Notes: generated by a model from the sequence alone, not told the origin. 7,008 nucleotides of DNA from JBEBBU01 sp041158225 (GCA_041158225.1 JBEBBU010000045.1:1-7008); one strand, 5' to 3'. Positions 1 to 6,281 are shown, numbered from the stretch's first letter. Made by a program: numbers and translations.

Positions 1-20
1 TGAGGCAACTGCCACATCAG

Positions 21-36
21 TGTGTGTTATTTCACG
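21..36. promoter_or_regulatory. Possible CRP/Vfr-type site
   Basis: TGTGT-N6-TCACG matches the CRP consensus TGTGA-N6-TCACA at 8 of 10 defined positions. It is about 390 bases from the next gene start, so if it is real it may act on a gene left of the window. Weak evidence on its own. Confidence 0.2.
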
Positions 37-98
37 CCACTGTCACCTGATGAGCCATGATGACAGCTAAATGACTGTCAGATAAAAGAAAACTGGCA

Positions 99-107
99 TT
101 ATGCACA
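99..107 (+). promoter_or_regulatory. DnaA box match (TTATGCACA)
   Basis: Exact match to the DnaA box consensus TTATNCACA. It forms an inverted pair with the match at 113-121, five bases apart. Whether DnaA binds here is inference. Confidence 0.45.
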
Positions 108-112
108 TTTTC

Positions 113-121
113 TGTGGATAA
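113..121 (-). promoter_or_regulatory. DnaA box match (TTATCCACA on the minus strand)
   Basis: The + strand reads TGTGGATAA, the complement of TTATCCACA, which is the strongest known DnaA box. It is followed by two degenerate look-alikes at 125-133 and 131-139, each with two mismatches. Confidence 0.5.
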
Positions 122-192
122 CTCTGTGAGTTATGCATGGAAAAAGGGCCTGCAGGCGCATGATCTCTAGCGGCAGCTTACATTGGGCAAAC

Positions 193-206
193 TTGATACA
201 AATCAT
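193..206. promoter_or_regulatory. Possible FNR/Anr box
   Basis: TTGAT-ACAA-ATCAT matches the FNR/Anr consensus TTGAT-N4-ATCAA at 9 of 10 defined positions. A weak sigma-70 pair follows (TTGTTA at 212-217, TAGAAT at 237-242, spacer 19). The box would sit about 50 bases upstream of a start near 249, somewhat outside the classical -41.5 position. The target gene is not obvious, since the PuuD-like start codon lies at 429. Confidence 0.35.
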
Positions 207-299
207 AAGAATTGTTAAAAAACAAAAGGTTAAAAATAGAATAATCTTGTCTCGTTCTGCGCCTCCCGGAAAAACCAGCCTGATCTTTTTCCTGAGATG

Positions 300-308
300 T
301 GTGCATAA
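300..308 (-). promoter_or_regulatory. DnaA box match (TTATGCACA on the minus strand)
   Basis: The + strand reads TGTGCATAA, the exact reverse complement of the 99-107 match. It lies just upstream of the candidate -35 element of the PuuD-like gene, so DnaA or another factor bound here could affect that promoter. Confidence 0.45.
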
Positions 309-320
309 AGCAGTTGCCAC

Positions 321-350
321 TTGTGATATGCCATGGCAGAGCGGTATAAA
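321..350 (+). promoter_or_regulatory. Candidate promoter of the PuuD-like gene
   Basis: TTGTGA at 321-326 (4 of 6 to TTGACA) and TATAAA at 345-350 (5 of 6 to TATAAT) are separated by 18 bases. Transcription would begin near 357 and leave a leader of about 70 bases. A second possible -10, CATAAT at 389-394, has no matching -35. Confidence 0.35.
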
Positions 351-415
351 GCCTATGGGATCAATGTCATACCTGGACTTGTCCTGCTCATAATTACAAC
401 AATAGCTGCCCTCCC

Positions 416-421
416 AAGGAG
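416..421 (+). promoter_or_regulatory. Shine-Dalgarno AAGGAG that fixes the PuuD-like start
   Basis: AAGGAG lies 7 bases before the ATG at 429. The in-frame ATG at 333, 32 codons upstream, has no comparable site, so translation most likely begins at 429. Confidence 0.8.
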
Positions 422-428
422 ATTAATC

Positions 429-1052
429 ATGAAAAAAGCTGTCGCTTCACTGCTCGAACTGCTGGCTGCCTACGGTCTGGACAAACTGGAACGGGCACTG
501 ATGTTCGGTGCCGGCCTGCTGCTCCTGCTAGCCTGGCTCTCCGGTAGCGTCCAGATGTCCCATAACTGGTTCGCTTTTGTTTTCCGCTGGCTGCATGTTG
601 CCTCTGGCATCATGTGGATTGGACTGCTCTACTACTTCAACTTTGTCCAGATACCTTCCATGGCAAAGATTCCTGACGAACAGAAACCAGCGGTGGGCAA
701 GGTCATTGCCCCAACTGCACTTTTCTGGTTCCGTTGGGCTTCACTGGCAACGGTCGTCACCGGGCTTGTGCTTGGACTGATGAATGGTTACCTGTTCGAA
801 GCACTGCTGCTGGGTTACTTCAAGGGAGGCGTTTCAACCTATATCGGCATTGGCATGTGGCTGGCGCTGCTCATGGCCTTCAATGTATGGAACATCATCT
901 GGCCGAACCAGCAGATTGCGCTTGGCATGGTAGAAGCAGATGCCGATGCCAAAAAAGCGGCAGCACGTCTGGCGATGCTGGCCAGCCGTTTCAACACCGC
1001 CTTGTCCATCCCCATGCTTTACTTCATGGTAGCTGCCCAGAACATCGCCTGA
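429..1052 (+). CDS. PuuD-like integral membrane protein (urate oxidase N-terminal family, stand-alone)
   Basis: This 207-residue protein is almost wholly hydrophobic, with about five membrane segments (roughly 24-42, 47-72, 98-118, 139-158 and 188-203). It carries the family-like stretch RWLHVASGIMWIGLLYYFNF at 53-72 and FNVWNIIWPNQQ at 151-162, which resemble the membrane domain of PuuD urate hydroxylase (Pfam Urate_ox_N). His45 and His56 at the start of segment 2 are candidate cofactor ligands. Full PuuD proteins carry a C-terminal cytochrome c domain. Here there is no CxxCH motif and the protein ends right after the membrane part. No purine gene lies nearby, so urate oxidation is not established, and 'PuuD-family membrane protein' is the safer name. 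The start at 429 is chosen over 333 because of the strong ribosome binding site at 416-421. The gene stands alone and converges on tesA. Confidence 0.82.
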   Translation: MKKAVASLLELLAAYGLDKLERALMFGAGLLLLLAWLSGSVQMSHNWFAFVFRWLHVASGIMWIGLLYYFNFVQIPSMAKIPDEQKPAVGKVIAPTALFWFRWASLATVVTGLVLGLMNGYLFEALLLGYFKGGVSTYIGIGMWLALLMAFNVWNIIWPNQQIALGMVEADADAKKAAARLAMLASRFNTALSIPMLYFMVAAQNIA

Positions 1053-1082
1053 TGCAGAACTGCTAATCAACCGATAGCTACT

Positions 1083-1110
1083 CCCGTGTCAGCATCTCTG
1101 CTGGCACGGG
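1083..1110. terminator. Stem-loop between convergent genes, possible bidirectional terminator
   Basis: CCCGTGTCAGCA (1083-1094) pairs with TGCTGGCACGGG (1099-1110) around a TCTC loop. This is a 12-bp GC-rich stem with one T/G position, which pairs as G-U in the + strand RNA. It sits between the PuuD-like stop and the tesA stop, where both transcripts should end. Neither side has a run of Ts, so it may be a processing or stabilising hairpin rather than a classical intrinsic terminator. Confidence 0.5.
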
Positions 1111-1128
1111 GTACTCGTGCATGCCATC

Positions 1129-1818
1129 TCAGCACTGATGTGAGGCACCACAAAGCGACTCGAGAACGGGTAACAGTGCCGGCCAGACGCCCTCCAGCAA
1201 TAGCGGCTGTGCCTTTGCATTGGGATGAAGACCATCCGCCTGCAGATATTGCTGATCCCATCCCCCCATGCCACGCATCCAGAAATCCATCCATGGCACA
1301 TGATTTCTGGTCGCCGTATCCGCATAAACCGCCTGAAATGCAGCGTTGTAACGATCACCGTAGTTAGGAGGCAACTGCATGCCCAAAAGCATGACCTGCG
1401 CACCGGACTGCTGGCTCAGACGTATCATATCGTCAATATTGCTGGCCATGGCCTCAAGGGAAAGCCCCCGCAGTCCATCATTGGCTCCCAGTTCCAGAAG
1501 CACCAGATCCGGATGATGTTCCGCCAGCAGGCGGGGCAGACGCGATTTGCCACCAGCAGTGGTATCACCGGAAATACTGGCATTGGTCACTGTCCAGTGC
1601 TGGCTGTCCAGACGCTTCTGCAACAGTTCAACCCAGTTATCGTCTGCTTCACCCAGTCCATAGCCAGCACTCAGGCTGTCTCCCAGCACCAGAATGTGTC
1701 TGGCATCGGCAGAGGCAGCCGTCATGGAGTACACTGTAAGCAGTAACCATAACAGGCTGAAATACCAGCCACCAACCGTCTTTGGATGTAATGCGATGGG
1801 CCCGGCAGAAGTGATCAT
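1129..1818 (-). CDS. tesA: Periplasmic SGNH-family thioesterase/lysophospholipase/arylesterase TesA
   Basis: The 229-residue protein has a signal peptide (hydrophobic core about 18-32, likely cleavage after A35-S36-A37) and all four SGNH blocks. These are GDSLS at 46-50 with nucleophile Ser48, the block II oxyanion Gly84 in SISGDT, Asn113 in GAND, and DGLHPN with Asp195 and His198. TesA enzymes hydrolyse acyl-CoA thioesters, lysophospholipids and aryl esters in the periplasm. Translation starts at 1818: AAGGAG on the minus strand (1825-1830) is 6 bases upstream and the signal peptide follows directly. The reading frame stays open 85 codons further upstream, but that part is antisense to ybbA and has no signal-peptide sense. 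The gene is divergent from ybbA with overlapping 5' ends, an arrangement also known in E. coli. Two late cysteines (223 and 229) could form a disulfide. Function is confident; the physiological substrate is unknown. Confidence 0.95.
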   Translation of the reverse strand: MITSAGPIALHPKTVGGWYFSLLWLLLTVYSMTAASADARHILVLGDSLSAGYGLGEADDNWVELLQKRLDSQHWTVTNASISGDTTAGGKSRLPRLLAEHHPDLVLLELGANDGLRGLSLEAMASNIDDMIRLSQQSGAQVMLLGMQLPPNYGDRYNAAFQAVYADTATRNHVPWMDFWMRGMGGWDQQYLQADGLHPNAKAQPLLLEGVWPALLPVLESLCGASHQC

Positions 1819-2476
1819 GACACGCTCCTTGAATAAGTGGGTAAACAGCGGTGGAAACCGTCTTGATATCCTGACAGGAGTGAATCTGGTGATCAACCGC
1901 GGAGAGAGTCTGGCGATTACCGGAAGCTCAGGTTCCGGTAAATCGACCCTGCTGACACTGCTGGCCGGGCTTGACACACCCTCAGAGGGAGAAATCTGGC
2001 TGGATGGTTCCCCGCTGCACGCGCTGGATGCGGATGCCCGGGCTGATCTCAGATACCGCACCAGCAGTTTCATTTTTCAGTCTTTCCTGCTGCTTGAACA
2101 TTTCACCGCCCTGGAAAATGTCATGCTGCCCCTTGAAATGAAAGGAGACAGCGCTGCCGGCCAGCAGGCAGCCACACTTCTGACACAGATGGGACTGCAT
2201 GAGAGACTGCACCACTACCCAAGGCAACTCTCTGGCGGTGAACAGCAGCGCGTAGCACTTGCACGGGCTTTTGCCTGCAGGGCTCCTGTCATTTTTGCCG
2301 ATGAGCCCACGGGTAATCTGGACCAGCGTACCGGCAATGCCGTCATGGATTTACTGTTTGCACATCAGCAGCAGAGCGGCACAACCCTCATACTGGTCAC
2401 GCATGACCTGTCACTGGCAAACCGCTGCCAGCGCATGCTGCGCATTCACGAAGGCAAGGTTGTTGCCGTAACATGA
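1796..2476 (+). CDS. ybbA: ABC transporter ATP-binding protein YbbA
   Basis: A 226-residue ATPase of the LolD/MacB-like class with every catalytic motif: Walker A GSSGSGKS at 43-50 (Lys49), Q-loop Gln95 in FIFQSF, signature LSGGEQQR at 145-152, Walker B VIFADEP ending in Glu170, and switch His203 in VTHD. It energises the permease encoded next, with which its last four bases overlap (ATGA). I place the start at ATG 1796 because the first beta strand of the domain (VIMTRSLNKWV) begins before the next ATG at 1817, and because the length to ILTGV then equals that of E. coli YbbA as I recall it. The ribosome binding site is weak (GGA at 1784-1786). This start overlaps tesA by 23 bases. If ATG 1817 is used instead, the two start codons share the palindrome CATG at 1816-1819. 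Function as an ATPase is certain; the exact start is moderately sure. Confidence 0.94.
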   Translation: MGPAEVIMTRSLNKWVNSGGNRLDILTGVNLVINRGESLAITGSSGSGKSTLLTLLAGLDTPSEGEIWLDGSPLHALDADARADLRYRTSSFIFQSFLLLEHFTALENVMLPLEMKGDSAAGQQAATLLTQMGLHERLHHYPRQLSGGEQQRVALARAFACRAPVIFADEPTGNLDQRTGNAVMDLLFAHQQQSGTTLILVTHDLSLANRCQRMLRIHEGKVVAVT

Positions 2477-4947
2477 AACATCTGGCCATGCTTGCCATAC
2501 GCCTGTTCTGGCGCGACCTGCGCGGCGGCGAACTCAACCTGATGATCCTGATGCTGTGTATCGCCATGATGTGTCACGGCGCCATCACGCTGCTTGAATA
2601 CAGGCTGGATGACACCGCACGGCAACAGGCTGCTGAATGGCTGGCCGCTGACATGGTGGTAGCCGCCCATCACCCCCTGCCGGCGAACTGGCAGCAGGAG
2701 GCACAGGCACTGGGACTGGAGACCGCAGAAACACTTGAGTTTTCCAGCATGCTCATGGAAAACGGGCAGATGCGCCTTGCCAGTCTCAAAGGGGTCAGTG
2801 ACCATTATCCCCTCCGCGGCCGGCTGACGCTGACCTCACCGGATACAGGCACGCCAATCGCTGCCACACATGGCCCCGTCCCGGGAACAGCCTGGATCGA
2901 TGAGGAAATTGCAGCCAGCCTGCAGCTGCATCCTGGCATGAGCCTCGGCCTCGGCAAAAAACAGCTGGCGATTACCGCAGTGCTGCATCACGAACCTGAC
3001 CGTGGCATGCACTGGCTAAGCCTGGCACCACGGGTGATGTTCAATCTTCAGGATATCGCCGCTACCGGACTGGTCAGAACAGGCTTCAATGGCCACTATC
3101 AGCAACTGTTTGCGGGGCCGGATACCGCCATTCTGGCGCTGCAGACACAGATTAAGGCCGCCATGGATGATGGCATGCGCCTTTATAACCGTTACGACTC
3201 GACTTCCCAGGAACAGGGCCGTTTCATCTTCCAGCTCGGACGCTTTCTGACGGGCATTATCGTCATCGTCAGCCTGCTGACCGGCTGGGGTCTTGCCATG
3301 GCAGCCCGCCACCATGCGCGCCGCCATCTCGACCAGACAGCCCTGCTCATGGCGCTTGGTATGCGCCCCAGGGTAGTCATGGTACTGGATGGCCTGCAAC
3401 GCCTGTTGTTACTGCTACTGGCCAGCATACCAGGCAACCTGCTTGCACTCATGATGGAACAGGGCGTCAGATATGCAGCCGGCAACAGCCTACCCACCAT
3501 GGTGGCCATCACTCCCTGGATCATACTGCCCTCCAGCCTGCTTTATGCAACCGTGCTGCTGGGTGGGGCCGTGGCTGTACATGCCCTGAGCAGTCACGCA
3601 CTGACACCCACACAGCTCATGCAGCGGCAGAGGCAACGCCGCCCCTTACTGATGGGTATGGCGGCTGTCATCGCCACCAGCACACTCGCATGGCTGCTAT
3701 GGCTCAGACTGCATGATCTCTGGCTGGCTGTCACCCTTGCCTTGACGGGGCTCGTGCTGTCTGGCCTGCTCTGGGCGCTGTCAGCAGGCATGACCCGCCT
3801 GCTTGTCAGCCTCGGGGGTTACCTGCCCTGGCACTTCCGGCTGGGCCTCCACCATCTTCATCGGCGGCGCTATTCAGCGGGACTGCAGATGACAGGACTG
3901 ATCATGACCCTGTTCTGCCTGAGTATCACCCTGACAGTGCACCGTGATCTTCTGGCATCCTGGCAAAACCAGTTGCCGCAGGATACGCCCAACTATTTTG
4001 CTATCGGCATCCAGCCTGAAGAACTGCCGCTTTACCGCCAGATGCTGCTGGATGCGAATATCATCCACCATCGTGAATATCCGGTTCTCAAAGGGCGCCT
4101 CACGACCATTGATGGCCAGCCTGTCAGCCGCCTTGTCATCCACGGCGCCCAGGGTGAAGCGGCCCTCCGCCGTGAGCTCAACCTGACCGAAAGTACCGAG
4201 CTGCCGTCAGGTAACCGTATTACGCAAGGTGAGGCCTGGCAGCCAGACACCCCGCCACTGCATGCCTCAGTAGAGGCGCAACTGGCGGAGCAACTGGGCA
4301 TCCATACGGGTAGCACCCTGATATTCTCGGCAGGTGGCCTGTCTCTGGAAGTCAGGGTTGACAGCATCCGCACCCTGCACTGGCAGGATATGACGCCCAA
4401 TTTCTATGTCATCCTGTCTCCCGGGAGTTTTACTGGCCTGCCCGTCAGCTGGATGGGCAGCTTTTATCTCCCTGAGCAGCGTGCCGGCCTTCTGCAGGCC
4501 TGGACCAGCCAGCTCCCCGGGATCAGCTGGCTTCCCGTCGGGCAACTGATAGACAGCATACGCCAGCACATGACTCAGATCGCCGGGCTGCTGAGTGAAC
4601 TCATGCTCTCAGCTGCACTGGCCAGTGTCCTGGTGATGTGGATAGCACTGACTGCCTCGTCGGAAGAACGGCGCCGTGAAGAATACCTGCTGCATGTCAT
4701 GGGTATCCGGCATCATGTTCTCCTACGCGCACGCGGCATTGAATATGCCATGATGGGTGCCATTGCCGGACTGATCACCCTGCTGCTGCTGGAAATCGTA
4801 AGGTATGCCCTGCTGGCACGCTATCTGGATCTGACCTACCCTGGCCCCATGACCACACTGGCAGCGCTGCCTCTGCTTGGCGCCATGCTGGCGTATGGCA
4901 TCAGCCGTCTTCAGGCTTCAGTGCCATCCACAGACCATCGCGCATGA
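2473..4947 (+). CDS. ybbP: ABC transporter permease YbbP (FtsX/MacB-type, fused duplicate)
   Basis: An 824-residue inner-membrane permease, close to the roughly 800 residues usual for YbbP. The apparent order is a first membrane helix (23-40), a large periplasmic domain (about 41-255), and a helix block with segments near 257-277, 309-328, 346-368, 393-411, 416-436 and 472-489. A second periplasmic domain follows (about 490-703, with HWQDMTPNFYVILSPG at 636-651), then three closing helices near 704-726, 758-778 and 792-812. This is the two-fold FtsX-like layout of mechanotransmission ABC proteins. YbbP pairs with the upstream ATPase, and the start codon at 2473 overlaps its stop, so the two are probably translationally coupled. 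With TesA it is thought to form a complex that pulls hydrophobic molecules from the membrane for hydrolysis; I recall this as reported for E. coli. Its last 47 bases overlap the end of bpt on the other strand. Confidence 0.93.
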   Translation: MKHLAMLAIRLFWRDLRGGELNLMILMLCIAMMCHGAITLLEYRLDDTARQQAAEWLAADMVVAAHHPLPANWQQEAQALGLETAETLEFSSMLMENGQMRLASLKGVSDHYPLRGRLTLTSPDTGTPIAATHGPVPGTAWIDEEIAASLQLHPGMSLGLGKKQLAITAVLHHEPDRGMHWLSLAPRVMFNLQDIAATGLVRTGFNGHYQQLFAGPDTAILALQTQIKAAMDDGMRLYNRYDSTSQEQGRFIFQLGRFLTGIIVIVSLLTGWGLAMAARHHARRHLDQTALLMALGMRPRVVMVLDGLQRLLLLLLASIPGNLLALMMEQGVRYAAGNSLPTMVAITPWIILPSSLLYATVLLGGAVAVHALSSHALTPTQLMQRQRQRRPLLMGMAAVIATSTLAWLLWLRLHDLWLAVTLALTGLVLSGLLWALSAGMTRLLVSLGGYLPWHFRLGLHHLHRRRYSAGLQMTGLIMTLFCLSITLTVHRDLLASWQNQLPQDTPNYFAIGIQPEELPLYRQMLLDANIIHHREYPVLKGRLTTIDGQPVSRLVIHGAQGEAALRRELNLTESTELPSGNRITQGEAWQPDTPPLHASVEAQLAEQLGIHTGSTLIFSAGGLSLEVRVDSIRTLHWQDMTPNFYVILSPGSFTGLPVSWMGSFYLPEQRAGLLQAWTSQLPGISWLPVGQLIDSIRQHMTQIAGLLSELMLSAALASVLVMWIALTASSEERRREEYLLHVMGIRHHVLLRARGIEYAMMGAIAGLITLLLLEIVRYALLARYLDLTYPGPMTTLAALPLLGAMLAYGISRLQASVPSTDHRA

Positions 4948-5629
4948 CCTCAGCGGGAGCAAAACGGCACTTGTAGGCCATTTTACGACAGGTACTGATC
5001 CAGTACCCGAGATACAGCCATGTCAGCCCCCATTCTGCTGCCAGCCTGATCTGCAGCAGTACCGACAGCGTACCTGGGCTACGCGCCGCCATCCCCGGAT
5101 CGTACCAGGTATAAACAGCTGACAGGGCGGATCCTGTCATGTCAACGAGCGCAACAGCCAGTAGCGTACCATCCTCCAGGCTGAGCTCAATCAGCCTGGA
5201 ACCTGACGACCAGCCACTCTGAAGAAATTGCCGGTAGTCATCCTCGTCACTGTTTTTCTCTGCATCCTCCGGGTGCCTTGCCCATAAATAGCGCTGGTAA
5301 AGCGCGAAATGCGCCTCATTCACCACAGCATCAAGGATGCGGATCACAACATCCTGGTTGATTTTCAGGGTACGCCGCTGCTGACGGTCAGGGACGAAGT
5401 CCCGAACCGGGATGCGTATCGGGGTACAGGCCGAACAGGATGGACAGTCAGGGCGATAGAGATCCGGACCGCTACGGCGAAAACCTGCTGCCAGCAAGGC
5501 AGGGTAAAGCGGCTCCGGGTCACTGGCAGGTGAAGGTGCCAGAAAAACCAGCCGTGCCTCCCGGTCAGACAGATAGGCGCAGGGATGCAGCGCAGTCGCC
5601 AGCAGAGGGATCGTGATACGCTCAGTCAT
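4901..5629 (-). CDS. bpt: Aspartate/glutamate leucyltransferase Bpt (aminoacyl-tRNA-protein transferase)
   Basis: The product (242 residues) transfers leucine from Leu-tRNA to N-terminal Asp or Glu of proteins, making them substrates for ClpS/ClpAP. Family marks are the N-terminal Cys17, CPSCSAC at 62-68 (Cys62, Cys65, Cys68), then IRIPVRDFVPDRQQRR at 71-86 and, in the C-terminal GNAT-like half, AVYTWYDP at 171-178 and YLGYWISTCRKMAYK at 206-220. The start at 5629 gives the same distance to the CAYL motif (20 residues) as the Pseudomonas protein from memory. An ATG six codons upstream at 5647 has GGAGG only 3 bases before it, so it is less likely but possible. The gene overlaps aat by 8 bases (ATGACTGA) and is probably coupled to it. 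Its 3' end overlaps ybbP. In many gammaproteobacteria infA follows bpt; here it does not. Confidence 0.95.
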   Translation of the reverse strand: MTERITIPLLATALHPCAYLSDREARLVFLAPSPASDPEPLYPALLAAGFRRSGPDLYRPDCPSCSACTPIRIPVRDFVPDRQQRRTLKINQDVVIRILDAVVNEAHFALYQRYLWARHPEDAEKNSDEDDYRQFLQSGWSSGSRLIELSLEDGTLLAVALVDMTGSALSAVYTWYDPGMAARSPGTLSVLLQIRLAAEWGLTWLYLGYWISTCRKMAYKCRFAPAEVMRDGLWMALKPEDG

Positions 5630-6281
5630 GATCGGCGCACCATGCATCCGCCTCCGGAGAAAGTTCTATCAACTCCTGAAGCAGTTCAAGAAAATCCGCG
5701 CGGCTGATCATGAGTCCGCCCAGACTGGCCAGATGCCGTGTGGCCACCTGACAGTCCACTATCTGGTAACCCCATGCACACAGACGCTTCATGCCTTCGG
5801 CAAAAGCAATCTTGGAAGCATCACTCACCTTGTGAAACATGGATTCACCAAAAAATACCTGTCCGATAGCCAGTCCATAAAAGCCCCCCACCAGTCTGTC
5901 ATCCAGCCAGGTCTCGAATGAATGTGCCCAGCCCATACGGTGCAACTCACAGTAAGCCTCACGCATGTCAGCGGTAATCCATGTTCCTTCTTCCTGCCGC
6001 AGCATGGCACAGGCATCAATGACCTCGGGAAAGCAGCGGTTGAAACTGACCTGCATGCCTGAATGCCTGATACGTTTGGTCAGACTCCTTCCTGGCTGGA
6101 ATCGATCAGGAAGTACCACCATGCGTGGATCGGGTGACCACCAGAGGATCGGCTCCCCTTCTGAATACCAGGGAAAAATGCCATGACGATAGGCATGCAG
6201 TATGCTCGCAGGCTCAAGGTCACCACCTGTCATGACCAGCCCTTTGATACCATTCAGATCACTATCTGCAGCAGGGAACAT
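5622..6281 (-). CDS. aat: Leucyl/phenylalanyl-tRNA-protein transferase Aat
   Basis: The cytosolic enzyme adds Leu or Phe from charged tRNA to N-terminal Lys or Arg of proteins, creating primary destabilising residues for ClpS/ClpAP. The 219-residue product shows the family blocks in order: GGDLEPASI at 19-27, YRHGIFPWYSEGEPILWWSP at 31-50, EEGTWIT at 96-102, HSFETW at 119-124, GGFYGLAIGQVFFGESMF at 131-148 and IVDCQVATRHLASLGG at 173-188. It is about 15 residues shorter than E. coli Aat at the N terminus. The start at 6281 is still clear, because AAGGAGG (minus strand, 6287-6293) lies 5 bases upstream. It is the first gene of a two-gene unit with bpt, and the pair covers both branches of the bacterial Leu N-degron pathway. 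It is divergent from ettA across 86 bases. Confidence 0.96.
   Translation of the reverse strand: MFPAADSDLNGIKGLVMTGGDLEPASILHAYRHGIFPWYSEGEPILWWSPDPRMVVLPDRFQPGRSLTKRIRHSGMQVSFNRCFPEVIDACAMLRQEEGTWITADMREAYCELHRMGWAHSFETWLDDRLVGGFYGLAIGQVFFGESMFHKVSDASKIAFAEGMKRLCAWGYQIVDCQVATRHLASLGGLMISRADFLELLQELIELSPEADAWCADHD

Larger units (their letters stand above)
1..428. other. Non-coding, regulatory-looking region upstream of the PuuD-like gene
   Basis: No reading frame here has a usable ribosome binding site or a recognisable product. The stretch from about 190 to 250 is clearly more AT-rich than the flanking genes and carries GTTAAAAA twice (214-221 and 229-236). Exact TTATNCACA matches lie at 99-107, 113-121 and 300-308. 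An FNR-type palindrome lies at 193-206, a CRP-like site at 21-36 and a possible promoter at 321-350. The bases CTGTCA/TGACAG recur at 40-45, 61-66 and 75-80, giving possible small hairpins. A frame open from base 2 to a TAA at 68-70 could in principle be the end of a gene to the left, but nothing in its 22 residues is recognisable. Confidence 0.6.

Noticed and set aside
148..157. Perfect 10-bp palindrome GCCTGCAGGC
   Set aside because: Short and isolated. It fits chance and no known operator that I recognise.
268..292. Inverted repeat GGAAAAA / TTTTTCC with 11-base loop
   Set aside because: The stem is mostly A-T and the T-run is inside it rather than after it, so it is not a convincing terminator.
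99..320. 73-codon - strand frame starting with GTG, with a hydrophobic stretch
   Set aside because: No ribosome binding site before the GTG. The hydrophobic segment is explained by the AT-rich repeats read in frame.
133..393. 86-codon + strand frame in the left region
   Set aside because: No ribosome binding site, no known domain, and it runs through the candidate regulatory sites and the AT-rich tract. Composition is unlike the real genes.
333..428. 32-residue N-terminal extension of the PuuD-like protein
   Set aside because: The ATG at 429 has a strong AAGGAG at ideal spacing, and the extension covers the candidate -10 element.
1..428. Calling this region a chromosomal oriC outright
   Set aside because: Only three boxes, no neighbouring replication gene is visible, and the local base skew points the other way. 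Reported only as a candidate.
1225..1746. 173-codon + strand frame antisense to tesA
   Set aside because: Shadow frame of a clear gene with all SGNH motifs. No product is recognisable.
1819..2073. 85-codon upstream extension of tesA
   Set aside because: It would bury the signal peptide inside the protein and is purely antisense to ybbA. The 1818 start has its own strong ribosome binding site.
5630..5647. Upstream ATG of bpt at 5647
   Set aside because: GGAGG is only 3 bases away, too close for good use, and family length favours 5629. Kept as a possible alternative.
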